From assembly GCF_964340395.1 (NCBI RefSeq), contig NC_135550.1, forward strand, positions 13,133,408-13,197,407: a DNA stretch of 64,000 nucleotides, read 5' to 3'. Below are positions 1 through 12,279 of the stretch, piece after piece. The notes beneath the pieces were generated by a model. The model was not told the DNA's origin and did no database searches. It was given only the letters and a program-made list of their open reading frames with translations. The translations under genes were made by a program, and so were the position numbers. Numbering within the stretch: position 1 is the stretch's first letter; every line of letters starts with the position of its first letter. Source of the DNA: Glandiceps talaboti. Lineage: Eukaryota; Hemichordata; Enteropneusta; Spengelidae.

Positions 1-42
1 TATGTGAATCGATGGTAATGATGCTCTCATTTTTCTATATAG

Positions 43-168
43 CAATCAAGATCAAACCGTGCAGTAAACGATATTGACACCTACCGTGTCAATTTGGATG
101 ATATAGACGTCAATTATGAAAAGAAAAGGATGAAAGATGCTGCAAGGAAACTATTGATTATGCAGTTG
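43..168 (+). CDS. Internal coding exon, probable upstream part of the repeated-exon gene
   Basis: A 126-nt open exon (42 codons) lies between a TATATAG acceptor and a TTG|GTAAGA donor, phase 0 on both sides. The peptide is polar and charged, includes DIDTYRVNLDDID and ends KDAARKLLIMQL; it has no membrane segment. I do not recognise a family. Its phase matches the 34-aa exons that start at 6530, so I infer that it is the exon just upstream of that array in the same gene. It could instead belong to another transcript. The splice sites and open frame are seen directly; the link to the array is inference. Confidence 0.5.
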
Positions 169-536
169 GTAAGAAAAGTTAACTACAGGATTTAATATAA
201 ATCCAAATTTAGTTAGTTACATGATGTTCACTAATCTCTACGATAATATTGTACGAATTCAACTTCAACTATCATAAAGATTTGTACCTACATCGACAAT
301 ACCAAAGCATGCGTATTGTGTAAATCTTGTTGATGTATCCTTTACTTGTAATGATTAAATTGCCCCATTAATGATTTCAAGTAATAGGGAATGCCTAAAG
401 AATGGAAGATATAAATTTTATTACTTGTACATACATAGAAAAAACAAGGCGCACGTGTCCGATGGTGTAACATTTATCTAGTATGTTTCGTTTGCATTAC
501 TAATAATTGTTAGTAATATTCTACAAACATACATGC
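169..536. other. Intron sequence, nothing recognised
   Basis: AT-rich sequence between the first exon and the TTAA-flanked element. No open frame, repeat or RNA-like structure stood out. Confidence 0.4.
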
Positions 537-2945
537 TTAAAGGTGATTCAAAATGCTCACATTCACTATTGCTATTTTGCTAGACATGTTTGTGAAATGT
601 ATACTGGTTTTAAAACTTTAAAAAAAAGCGTCGGCAAACACCTTAAAATTACCATTTTTCAGTCAGTTAACATCGGATTTACTTCGAGAGTTTTCGGGTA
701 TTTCCGGTCCCACCCAGACCACGGGATTTTATGACGTTATAGAGAGACATCGTTAGCACGTAGCCTATGACGAGCGTAGTCAACAGGTGAATAAAACTCA
801 ACAGCATTGTAAAAAAAATACATTGCCGGTGGTTGTAATAGACATCAGTAAACAAAAACTACAGTCTACATGTCTTATTAACCAACATTTACTGATATTT
901 ACTCACACTTTCTGACTAATTGTCAGTGTCTGTGGGTATAAATGCTAAAATATTATGGCCCCATATTATATGGAAAAATAAATCAAAACGGCTAGACTAG
1001 ATATACATAAACACTTGTAATGTCGCGTGTTTCACATTCAGTGACTTTTATTTATCTTATGTTTTATTATTTGCCGATAAGAAGCATCACAATACCATCA
1101 ACACACAAGACACATCGATCGCATATTTTAGCCTACTATACTTGTACTCGCTGATGTCGCCTTTTGAACGGCACATTTAGTAACAAAGTAAACATATTTC
1201 ATCTCGAATAGATATACTAGCTATTAGAATACCCATATTATCAGCAATAAAAATTGTAAAGAATTACGAAATTTCGTGAGTTTCGTGTTGTCATTTATAT
1301 GACTTTAGCAACTCGTCTGGAAGAAAATTGTATGGTTTCCCTTGTTGCGATATCACTTCATACAACAAGCCTATTTAATATTCAATGGAAGAATGCTGTA
1401 ACGAATCATGGTATTCGAAGTATACAGTTTAGGAAACCAACGAATCAAATATCGCGATGTGTTCATGATATTATATATGATTGGACAATATTGACGTCGG
1501 CAATCAAGGTCGTGACCCCAGCACATGGTTATCGGGAAAGTCTGCAACTAGATATTAGACACTTTCGCTTCGGTCCAATTTCTCAATGTTTGGTTTGACG
1601 TTAGAGACATTATTTCTGTATGACTTTTGCAATATATCTAATTAATAAATATGGACGTGGGTAAATTCAACCCGAATGTGCTCTCCGAGTCCATACGTAC
1701 ATACACTACTTCATTGTCTTCAGCTTTGATCGGCGGAACTCCCGAAACTATCTTACGTATATATACTGCTGCGACCGCGGTGACTGCCTGCAAAACAAAA
1801 CTTGACAACACTACCCACCTACCGATGATCAAATCTATAATAATCACATGTACACCATGGTAAAAACACGCAGTAATTCGAGTCCCCAACACGTCGATGA
1901 GCCCTACGTCTGTTTAATCCGACTTCGAGTTTCAGAGGTTTTACATGGGTCTCAGACTCGGACTAGAGTATCACGCCCTAGACAGCCCTGGCAGAAATTG
2001 ATAGATGCAAACTTGAGTTCACAAGCCAAACATGTGACAATACAAGACCACAACGAAAACTGTGAAACATTTACAGGTCACTCTCATTTTATATATGGAC
2101 AACAAAATTAGGTCGGCCACATGTACAGTTCCATTTACATGCAAGGCTCGGAGTGTGATTCCATATGCTTGGAGCAAATTGAATCAATTAGTGTACTATG
2201 GGATCGACCAACAAATATATTGTGGTACTGCATGTCCTGATATGCCTTCTTGAAGTTTCCCATCCATGGGTACGGTATTCTAATACCTGGTATATTTATT
2301 CGAGATGAAATAAATGGCGACGCGAGTACGAGTGCGTATAGTAGGCTAAAAGATGCCGTCCTCAAGATGCCGTCGACCCGGCTTAATTAGATGCGTCACG
2401 ACGCTTCTAAGTAAATGATAAAAAATCAGATAAATAAAAGTCATTGAATGTGAACCACCCGACATTACAAGTGTTTAAGTATATCTAGTCTAGCCGTTTT
2501 GATTTATTTTTCCATAATATGGGGACAAAATATTTTAGCATTTATACCCACAGACACTGACAATTAGTCAGGAAATGTGAGTAAATATCAGTAAATGTTG
2601 GTTAATAAGACATGTAGACTGTAGTTTTTGTTTACTGATGTCTATTACAACCACCGGCAATGTATTTTTTCACAATGCTGTTGAGTTTTATTCACCTGTT
2701 GACTACGCTCGTCATAGGCTACGTGCTAACGATGTCTCTCTATAACGTCATAAAATCCCGTGGTCTAGGTGGGACCGGAAATACCCGAAAACTCTCGAAG
2801 TAAATCCGATGTTAACTGACTGAAAAATGGTCATTTTAAGGTGTTTGCCGACGCTTTTTTAAAGTTTTAAAACCAGTATACATTTCACAACATGTCGTCT
2901 AGCAAAATAGCAATAGTGATTGTGAGCATTTTGAATCACCTTTAA
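537..2945. mobile_element. Long-TIR non-autonomous DNA element flanked by TTAA
   Basis: Two inverted arms of about 540 bp (roughly 541-1085 and 2400-2941) pair closely with scattered mismatches. Both ends read AGGTGATTCAAAATGCTCAC inwards and both are abutted by TTAA (537-540 and 2942-2945), the target duplication typical of piggyBac-type transposons. The 1.3-kb centre holds only short unrelated open frames and no transposase that I can recognise. Long arms and no transposase fit a non-autonomous foldback-like derivative. The superfamily assignment rests mainly on TTAA and is tentative. Confidence 0.65.
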
Positions 2946-2999
2946 AATGGTGTGTGTCTTTTACATACATTTATAATAACAAAGTGTCTTATGTATCTT

Positions 3000-4500
3000 A
3001 TCGATAGGATCTTGACAGTAAGAGGTAGGGGAGAGATCTTGAGACTGGGATGTGTAAACCTCATGGGGGGTCCTAGGGGGTCTCCTCCTAGAAGCCCTGG
3101 AGTTTTTTTCCCTGAAAAGTCAATTTTGAGACTATTCAGACCCTTTCAGACAATAATTTCCAAGCCTTACAAGACAACACCAACATGTAAAAAACAACTA
3201 CATAGGGTTGAAATACTTTTGAAATATACTTTGATAGCATCTTGACAGTAAGAGGGGAAGAGCTTGAGACTGGGATATGTCCACATCATGTGGGGGGTCT
3301 GAGGGGGTCTCCCTCTAGAAGCCCTGAAGGATTTTTACTCTTATAGCCAATATTTACGCTATTTAGACCCTTCAAGCAATAACTTAATCCATGCTTTACA
3401 AGACAGCAAGTATCAGAAACTATTCTTTATAACTTACACTAAGGGTTGAAATATGTTCTAAAAAGTTAAATGGCACCATTATATACATGTAGGTCAGCAC
3501 ATCTAATGGCAGTATCATTGGTAGGGGAGATTTGGAGATTAAGGCAATTTTAGACTATCTTGGCAAACATTTCACATCTTGAAAAGACAATATCATCTCA
3601 AATTAGAATAGGGTGAAAATATTTAAGAAAGGTTTAATACCATTATGACAGTAAAAAGGTTGCTGGTGCATCTGATTATTGATTGAATGCATGAGTGACC
3701 TCTGGGGGTGAGGAAGTCCTTGGGGTTTTCCCAAGTTTTTTGCTTGAGATACTAAGGCAATGTTTAGGTTATTCATAACCTTTGAGGTAATATTTCCAAG
3801 CTCTGAAAAGCTAACCTAAATGTACATTTTAAATTAGTTTCCTATATCACATAAAATAGACATGTAACATTAGTATTGGGGCATTAATATATGTATAATA
3901 AAGTCACCGATATGTTAGAGAACTTTAGGTGGTCATACCTAGTGTATAATAGAAACTGGAATCTGATGAGATGTGGTGATTTGTAGTGTCAATAACATGA
4001 CGAGTAGAACAATTTAGATTAACTTCATTTATAAACTATCTATGAAAATTGCCATTACGAAACCTTCAAGTCACAAGTTCACTTTTGCCCCAAACTGCAA
4101 TATAAGTGAAGCATTGATTGTGAAAGAGCCAAGCATTTACATGACATGTTCTGTAACTAGTGTGGTAGCTAGGTAATACATGCATATGTATATTTATAGT
4201 TATGTTTGAACTAATAAGTAATATTAAAGAATTCATGTAAGAAACAGGGACAAGAACAAATATTGACATGTACCACATTTCAGACAAGGCTATATGCTAT
4301 TGTAGAAAGGATTTTTTTCTTCCATCACAATTTAAAACACAATGACCCCCCCTTATCCACAATTTTCAAAACAGCATGACCCCCCCTACTGCCAATTTCA
4401 AAAACAGGGTGACCCCCCCTACCAATCCAACCCCCCCCCCCAGGCCGAAGAAACTGACCGGTCCCTTAGGTAATGTCACAGCTTCGAAAAGCTAAAGTTA
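3000..4500. repeat. Degenerate direct repeats and start of the array-type repeat sequence
   Basis: Blocks beginning near 3010 and 3242 share 'CTTGACAGTAAGAGG...CTTGAGACTGGGAT' followed by a G-rich tract, indicating a diverged tandem unit of about 235 bp. From about 3900 the sequence resembles the introns of the tandem exon array (AACTTTAGGTG, GATTTGTAGTGTCAATAA). At 4320-4470 there is a GACCCCCC-rich block that recurs many times in the window. No gene was found here. Confidence 0.5.
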
Positions 4501-4502
4501 AT

Positions 4503-5790
4503 GTTTATGAGTGGTGAACTGGATAAAGGCAGACAGGTGGATTCGCTGTACTTTGATTATTCGAAAGCATTTGATTCTGTTAACCATCTGTTTCTCATAC
4601 ACAAGTTGAAATCCTATGGTATTAGTGGATGCCTTCTTGAATGGTTTCGTTCTTATATAAATAACCGACAACAGCGTGTTGTCATTGGAGGTACCTCGTC
4701 TACATGGTGAAAGGTTATATCAGGTGTACCTCAGGGTTCTATCTTGGGTCCGCTTCTTTTTAGTATGTATATTAACGATTTTCCTGATATTCTTAAGTCG
4801 TCTGAGTGTTTGCTGTATGCAGACGACTCCAAGATTTTTACGAAAATTTTTAATGATCTAGACTGTTTTAGACTACACTTTTCTGAGTGGTCCAAACTGT
4901 GGCACCTCAAACTTAATTTCAAAAAATGCAAAGTGATTACTTTCAGTAGGAAGAAGACTGTCATCTCTCATAAATATACGATTAACGGTATCAAAATCGA
5001 CCGTGTAAACCAAGTCAAAGATCTTGGCGTTGTCAACTAATTTAAGCTGGGAGTTACACATTGAGGACATCGTCAAAAAGGCTTACAGGCTAGTTGGTTT
5101 GATAAAGCGTACCTGCAAGTATTTCCATGACAGTTCTTGTATTATTAATTTATATAAATCGCTTGTACGGTGTCAACTAGAGTATTGCCCACAAGTTTGG
5201 TCACCCCATCAGAAGTATTCAAATCACTAAAATTGAAAGAGTCCAGCATAAATTCCTCAACTACCTTTATTTTGGAAAATCGTTCCCTGGTAAAGGAGAA
5301 AACCTCGATTACAGTAATCTTTGTCAGTATTTTAATATTCAAAGCTTTCAATCTCGTAGGAAATTGCTGGATGCAGTCTTTCTATATAAATGCTTAAATG
5401 GCTCTTTTAACTCAAAGTATATTGTTGCCAATGTTCCGTTTCATATGCCCTCCAGGAATCTCCGTTCCCACTACACATTTAAAATGGCACGTTTTAGTTC
5501 TACTCAAAGGAAAACTCGTTTTTACCTAGTACCTTCAATTTTATCAATACCTTGCGAAACACTGACATATTTTCAAGTCTCAGTACTTTTAGAAAATATG
5601 TTCTAAATGAAATAGTTGATGTGTGAATTTAACGCAAATTCGGTAATTTTTATCTTCTTTTAATTTATCTTATTTCTATTTTTACTAGTTTTGTGAATAT
5701 TGTATGAATTTTAGTCTTTCCAATTTCAGAGTGTCTGTAAATGGGGTAATCCTGTAGACATCTCAAATAAATAAAAATAAAATAAAATAT
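4503..5790 (+). mobile_element. 5'-truncated non-LTR retrotransposon with reverse transcriptase remnant
   Basis: Conceptual translation gives reverse transcriptase motifs in family order: DYSKAFDSVNH, SGVPQGSILGPLLF, then YADDSK containing the catalytic YADD. A C-terminal part includes EYCPQVWSPH. The frame is interrupted by TGA at 4708, by a shift near 5025-5040 and by another near 5228, so the copy is dead. It ends in an AAATAAAATA-rich tail. It splits the sequence GTTAATG...ATGTATGTTTTAAATCAG, which is continuous at about 21930 and 9500, showing a clean insertion into array-type repeat DNA. The motif style fits the Jockey/CR1 group; the exact clade is uncertain. Confidence 0.85.
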
Positions 5791-6529
5791 ATGTATGTTT
5801 TAAATCAGTTTCGCATGTCACATACATGGTACCATCCGTAGCATTGATATAGTGGCATCATAATGGCAAATATAGTAAAGATACTTTGCTTGGTAAGCTA
5901 GAGAACTTTAGGTGCCCATATGTCTAATTTGATGACATATGGCGATTTGTAGTGTCAATAATATGTAATGTCCGAATTAGAATGTGAATAGAATTTAGAT
6001 TATATTATAGATTATACACAATCTATGAAGATAACAATAATGGAACGTTCAACCTTGGAGGAATTATACTGACAGTATAATTCCTCCAAGGTTCAACTTA
6101 TATCCCCAAGTGCAACATATGTATTGATTGTGTAACACCCGAATATTACATGACATGTTCTGTAACAATGTTAAAGAATATAGGTAAGAAATAGGACATA
6201 CACAAATGCCACAGCTTAGATAAGGTCATGCCATTGCAGAAATGAGGTTTTTGTCATAAAAACTCAAAACAATAACCAAATCCTCCTCCCACCCCACCTT
6301 CCAAAATAATCAGAACATGATAACCCCCCCCCTGCCAATTTCCAAAACGGAAGTGACCTCTATCAATCAAAAGCTTTTACCGCCCCTTGAAGAAACCGAC
6401 CCGTCCATAAATGTATGTATTATTATATTAACATAGTTTATATAATCTATGCAGTGCTTGCTTATGATTCTGTTGCCAACTTCGAATTCTAACGCTATTC
6501 ATTACCTGTTTAATTGTATTTATTTGCAG
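5791..6529. repeat. Array-type intron sequence preceding exon copy 1
   Basis: This resumes the repeat unit interrupted by the retrotransposon (TATGTTTTAAATCAG, TATGGCGATTTGTAGTG, GACCCC-like block, CCAACTTCGAATTCTAACG) and leads into the acceptor of the first array exon. It contains a 39-bp hairpin insertion at 6053-6091. Confidence 0.7.
6053..6091. mobile_element. 39-bp perfect hairpin insertion with 5-bp target duplication
   Basis: An 18-bp perfect stem (CCTTGGAGGAATTATACT and its complement) encloses the loop GAC. It is flanked by TTCAA at 6048-6052 and 6092-6096. Paralogous units (for example near 11270 and 14150) read CTTTCAACTTTTATC with a single TTCAA and no hairpin, so they act as empty sites. 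Confidence 0.7.
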
Positions 6530-6631
6530 GACTATGGAATACATCGAACTGACAGCAGACATACAAATACGCCAGAATTTACTTACCCCAAGGGACAGGG
6601 CGATACACTTGGACGGACTGTCTACAATAAG
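6530..6631 (+). CDS. Array exon 1 (34-aa module)
   Basis: A 102-nt exon, phase 0-0, follows TATTTGCAG and precedes GTATGT. The peptide starts DYGIHRTDSRH, has NTPEFTYPKGQGD in the middle and ends LGRTVYNK. The family is unrecognised. It is hydrophilic and rich in Thr, Asn and Arg, with three tyrosines, which suggests a disordered tail rather than a folded domain. Because all copies are symmetrical exons, any number can be joined or skipped without changing frame. This copy and copy 2 share TYP where the later copies read TNP, so they form an older or separate subtype. It is not obvious whether the tail is cytoplasmic (tyrosine motifs) or extracellular (NTT sequons in the other copies). Confidence 0.75.
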
Positions 6632-6938
6632 GTATGTATATGACTCACAACTCAAGTAGTTTGTTTTGTAATGTCCTAAAAGTTATGATTAGAAAAGTAT
6701 GTAAGGTGTAAAGTATTTGTCACAGATGCCCATCATTGTAATGTGTGGCAGAGACACATGTGTACTTAACATGGTGAATCCTTTTACATTTGAATTTGTG
6801 TATAAATGTATCCAAGAGTTGGGTGAAATGATTTTGTTATGATATGACATGTTTTGAAAGGGACACATTTTTGGCATTTGAGACACTGCCTCAATTGTAT
6901 TGTATATTTGTGAAATTATATGTGTGCATTGTATATGG

Positions 6939-6939
6939 C

Positions 6940-6996
<57 letters not shown>

Positions 6997-6998
6997 TA

Positions 6999-7074
<76 letters not shown>

Positions 7075-7075
7075 A
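6939..7075. repeat. (CAGA)n then (AAAG)n microsatellite
   Basis: About 14 CAGA units are followed by a long AAAG run. Both strands stay open through it by repeat periodicity, not by coding selection. Confidence 0.95.
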
Positions 7076-7366
7076 AAATAAAAACGACAGTTTTTATAGG
7101 TAATGGGTATGTATTATAGCATGAGATTAGTGGCAAATTTCATTCGCAATGTCATTTTTATAAAGAGCAGATCTCGACAGTTTAGCTCTATTAAGACAAT
7201 TTGTAGGGTATTAATAGCATGTAAGGTAATGTCACAGCTTCGAAAAGCTAAAGTTGATGTGTGTTTTAAATCAGCGTTGCATTTCACAAAAACTGGTATT
7301 ATTCGTAACATTTGTATAGTTGCATCATTATTGCAGATATAGAGGTATGGCGATTTGTAGTGTCAG

Positions 7367-7897
7367 CACAAGGTAAAAGACCAATGATCAATTTTGTACT
7401 CGCGATTTTCCGGATTTCTAATATTATTTTCTGTATATTTCAAATAACGTTTTATATACTGTTTCCTCTTACTGTTTTTTTTTCTTCTATTTCCTACCTG
7501 ATATCAATGTCTTATCTGAGTTTATCAGCTTTGCATTAATTAGTAGCTTGCTAGAACAAACTGAACTATTTGCCCAAATTAACGCATTATGCCGTGAGTG
7601 TAAATATCTACTGATCCAACTAAATGGCAAATCCGTGTATTACCATTTAGTCGGATCAGTAGATGTTTACACTCACGGCATAATGCGTTAATTTGGGCAA
7701 ATAGTGAGTTTGTTCTAGCAAGCTACTAATTAATGTAAAGCTGATAAACTCAGATAAGACATTGATATCAGGTAGGAAATAGAAAAAAACAGTAAGGGGA
7801 AACAGTATTTAAAACTGTATTTGAAATATACAGAAAATAATATTAGAAATCCGGAAAATCGCGAGTACAAAATTGATCATTTGTCCTTTACCCTGTG
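7367..7897. mobile_element. 531-bp foldback MITE with 7-bp target duplication
   Basis: Two arms of about 250 bp meet near 7632 and form an almost complete inverted repeat. The termini read CACARGGTAAARGAC inwards. GTGTCAG is duplicated at 7360-7366 and 7898-7904. Other array units read TAGTGTCAGTGACATATGG without interruption (for example near 11145), confirming the insertion point. The TIR start and duplication length resemble hAT-type elements, but no transposase is present. Confidence 0.8.
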
Positions 7898-8632
7898 GTG
7901 TCAGTGACATATGGTGTCCGAAATAGAGAGTATACGATGTGTGTTAATCTCTTTATATTGAAGAGTAGAACAGGTTGGATTAACTTCTTTTATAAACAAC
8001 CAATAAAGATTACCATAGCGGAACTTTCAACTTTTATCCCCAAGTGCAACATAAGTGAAGTATTGATTGTGTAACATCCGAGTATTTACATGACTTGAAC
8101 GCGTACGTGTACTTGTATATGTACGTTATGTTTCAACTTTACACTAGGTGAAGTAATATTAAGGAATATAGCTAACAAATTGGACAAAAACAAATAGAGC
8201 GTAGATAAGATCATGCCAATGCAGAAATGAGCTGTCCTTCGATCACAATCCAAAACAATGACCCCTCCCCCACCCCACCCCACCCCCCCCCACCCCCACC
8301 CCCACACTGCCAATTTCAAAAAAGGGTGACCCCAATCAATCCAAAGCTAAGTAAGGTCATGTCGACCCATTACTGAAATGAGTTATTCTTCCATCACAAT
8401 CCAAACTATGAACCCCCCCCCCTTCCCATGCCACCTTCCAAAATATTCAGAACAGGATGATCCCCCTACCAATTTCTAAAACAAGGTGACCCCTATCAAT
8501 CCAAAGCTCACCCCCTAAATGTATGTATTACATTGATTTACATTATATAAACTTAGCATTGCTTGATTCTGACTCTGTTGCCAATTTCGCATTCTAACGC
8601 TATTCATTACCTGTTTGATTGTATTTTTGCAG

Positions 8633-8734
8633 GACTATGGAATAAATCAAACTGACAGCAGGCATACAAATACGACAGAATTGACTTACCCCCAGGGACA
8701 GGGCGATACACATAAACGGACTGTCTACAATAAA
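8633..8734 (+). CDS. Array exon 2 (34-aa module)
   Basis: Between TTTTTGCAG and GTACGT. The peptide starts DYGINQTDSRH, contains NTTELTYPQGQGD and ends THKRTVYNK. It is the most divergent of the clustered copies in the HKR segment. Open, phase 0-0, same length as the others. Confidence 0.75.
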
Positions 8735-8820
8735 GTACGTATATGACTCACAACTCAAGTACTCTGTTTTGTAATGTCCCTAACGACCTCCTAATTTATG
8801 TAATAAATGAATATATAAAG

Positions 8821-8883
8821 AGAGACAGCCAGCCAGACAGACAGACAGACAGTCAGTCAGACAGACAGACAGACAGACAGACA
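8821..8883. repeat. Interrupted CAGA microsatellite
   Basis: A short CAGA/CAGT run after exon copy 2, at the equivalent position of the unit. Confidence 0.9.
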
Positions 8884-10295
8884 GGGATAAGGAAAAAGAC
8901 AAAAACGACAGTCTTTATAAAGACAATGAGCATTTATTATAGTATGAGGTTAGTGGCAAATTTCTTTGGCAGTGGGGTTTTATAAAGAGCAGATCTGGAC
9001 GTTTTGTCAATGCAGAAGTTAGTTTTTCTTTCATCACAATCCAAAACATTTAAACCCCCCCCCCCCATCACCCCCATCTTCCAAAATATTCAGAACAGGA
9101 TAACCCCTTCCCCTACTGCCAATTTCATCAACATGATGACCCTCTTCCTTAATCAATCCAAAGCTACCCCACCCCTTAGAAGAAACAGACCGCCCCATAA
9201 TTATATGTATTATATTAACTTAGGTTATATAATCTAAGCAGTACTATCTAAAATTAGCAATACAGTTTTATATATAGGGTTAAAATGCTCAATAAAAAGT
9301 GTAATAACATCGGGACAGCTAAAGGTCAACTTGATGCATCTGATTGTTGGTTGACTGAGTGCCTCCCATTAATATGGGGTGAAGGAATCATGAGTGGGGT
9401 AGGGGGCTCTACCTAACACATCTGGATATATTTTAGCTCTATCACGACAAATTGTAGGTTGTTAATAGCATGTTAGATAATGTCTCAGCTTCGATAAAGC
9501 TACAGTTAATGTATGTTTTAAATCACTTTCGCATGTCACATACAGTAAGGGTACCATCCGTAGCATTGGTATAGTGGCATCATTATTGCAGATATAATAA
9601 AGACACTTTGTTTGGCATGTTAGAGAATTTTAGGTGCCCATATTGTCTAATTTGATGAGATATGGCGATTTGTAGTGTCAATAATATGTAATGTTTGAAT
9701 TAGAACGTGTACTAACCTCTTTATAATGAAAGGTACAATACTTTATATTAACTTCTATTTTACACAGTCTATGAAGATTTAAATAATGGAACTTTCAACT
9801 TTTTTCCCCAGATGCAACATAAGTGAAGTTTTGATTGTGTAACACTCGAGTATTTACACGACTTTTGTGTTACGTTATATGTGTATATGTGTAGACGTTT
9901 AACTTTATTTCACCGCCACTTTAGGTGAAGTAATGTTAAAGAATATTAGGTAAAAAATAGGACATAAACAAATACAACAGCTTAGATAAGGTCATGTCAT
10001 TGCAGGAATGAGATTTTTTCATAACAATCCAAAATAATAATCACCTCTCCTTTAATTTCCACCCCCTCCTTCCAAAATGTTCAGAACAGAATGATCCTCC
10101 CTGCCAATTTCCAAAACATGGTAACCTCTATCAATCCAAAGCTTCCCCCGCCCCTCGAATAAACTGACCCGTCCATAAACGTATATACTATTATAATGAC
10201 TTAGGTTATATAATCTAAGCATTGCTTGATTCTGAATCTCCTGCCAACTTCGAATTCTAACGCTATTCATTACCTGTTTAATTGTATTTTTGCAG

Positions 10296-10397
10296 GACTA
10301 TGGAATACATCAAACTGACAGCAGGCATAGAAATACTACAGAATTTACTAACCCCCAGCGACATGGGGATACACTTGGACGAACTGTCTACAATAAG
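10296..10397 (+). CDS. Array exon 3 (34-aa module)
   Basis: Between TTTTTGCAG and GTACGT. The peptide starts DYGIHQTDSRHRN, contains TTEFTNPQRHGD and ends LGRTVYNK. As far as I can see by eye it is the same at protein level as the copy at 13200. The surrounding unit is also nearly the same as that one, marking a dimer period of about 2.9 kb. Confidence 0.75.
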
Positions 10398-10727
10398 GTA
10401 CGTATATGACTCACAACTCAAGTAGTTTGTTTTGTAACGTCCCAAAAGTTATAATTAGAAAGTTCTGATGTTGTTCAGGATACTCATGGTGTAAAGTATA
10501 TGTCACAGATGTCCATCATTGTAATGTGTGGCAGAGACACATGTGTACTTAACATGGCGAGTCCTTTTACATTTGAATTTGTGTATAAATGTGTCCAAGA
10601 GTTGGGTGAAGTTATTTTATTAAGATATGACATGTTTTGAAAGGAACTTATTTTTTTTCCTTTGAGGCACTACCTCAATTGTATTGTATATTTGCGAAAT
10701 TATATGTGTGCATTGAATATGGCAGAT

Positions 10728-10839
<112 letters not shown>

Positions 10840-11766
10840 AAGAAAGGAAGGACCAAAAAAATAAAAACGACAGTCTTTATAGGTAATGGGTATGTATTAT
10901 AGCATGAGGTTAGTGGCAAATTTCATTTTTATAAAGTTAAGATCGCGACGTTTTAGCTCTATTAAGACAATTTGTAGGGTATTAATAGCATGTAAGTAAG
11001 TTAATGTCACAGCTTCGAAAAGCTAAAGGTGATATGTATGTTTTAAATCAGCTTTGCATTTCACAAAAACTGGTATTATCAGTAACATTTGTATAGTTGC
11101 ATCATTATTGCAGATATAGAGGTATGGCGATTTGTAGTGTCAGTGACATATGGTGTCCGAAATAGGAACTATAAAATGTGTGTTAATCTCTTTATATTGA
11201 AGAGTAGAACAGTTTGGATTAACTTCTTTTATAAACAACCAATAAAGATTACCATAACGGAACTTTCAACTTTTATCCCCAGATGCAACATAAGTGAAGT
11301 TTTGATTGTGTAACACTCGAGTATTTACACGACTTTTGTGTTACGTTATATGTGTATATGTGTAGACGTTTAACTTTATTTCACCGCCACTTTAGGTGAA
11401 GTAATGTTAAAGAATATTAGGTATAAAAAAGGACATAAACAAATACCACAGCTTAGATAAGGTCATGTCATTGCAGGAATGAGATTTTTTCATAACAATC
11501 CAAAATAATAATCACCTCTCCTTTAATTTCCACCCCCTCCTTCCAAAATATTCAGAACAGAATGATCCTCCCTGCCAATTTCCAAAACATGGTAACCTCT
11601 ATCATTCCAAAGCTTCCCCCGCCCCTCGAATAAACTGACCCGTCCATAAACGTATGTATTATTATATTAACTTAGGTTATATAATCTAAGCATTGCTTGA
11701 TTCTGATTCTCTTGCCAACTTCGAATTCTAACGCTATTCATTACCTGTTTAATTGTATTTTTGCAG

Positions 11767-11868
11767 GACTATGGAATACATCAAACTGACAGCAGGCATA
11801 GAAATACTACAGAATTTACTAACCCCCAGCGACATGGCGATACACTTGGACAAACTGTCTACAATAAG
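11767..11868 (+). CDS. Array exon 4 (34-aa module)
   Basis: Phase 0-0 exon. It differs from copy 3 by ending LGQTVYNK (CAA for CGA) and by GCGATAC in place of GGGATAC. The same variants recur in copies 6 and 7, so this is the second member of the dimeric repeat. Confidence 0.75.
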
Positions 11869-12197
11869 GTACGTATATGACGAACAACTCAAGTATTCTG
11901 TTTTGTAACGTCCTAAAAGTTATAATTAGAAAGTTCTGATGTTGTTCAGGATACTCATGGTGTAAAGTATATGTCACAGATGTCCATCATTGTAATGTGT
12001 GGCAGAGACACATGTGTACTTAACATGGTGAGTCCTTTTACATTTGAATTTGTGTATAAATGTGTCCAAGAGTTGGGTGAAGTTATTTTATTAAGATATG
12101 ACATGTTTTGAAAGGGACACATTTTTAGCATTTGAGGCACTGCCTCAATTGTATTGTATATTTGTAAAATTATATGTGTGCATTGTATATGGCAGAT

Positions 12198-12198
12198 C

Positions 12199-12279
<81 letters not shown>
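12198..12279. repeat. (CAGA)n microsatellite
   Basis: About 20 CAGA units between exon copies 4 and 5. Confidence 0.95.

Noticed and set aside
1299-1598. 99-codon frame in the centre of the TTAA-flanked element as a transposase
   Set aside because: No transposase motifs, and too short.
11089-11313. A 74-codon frame repeated in most array units, starting near TTGTATAGTTGCATC
   Set aside because: It copies with the tandem unit, starts at non-ATG or weak starts, and lies wholly in intron sequence. Variants shift or truncate it (for example 12523-12726).
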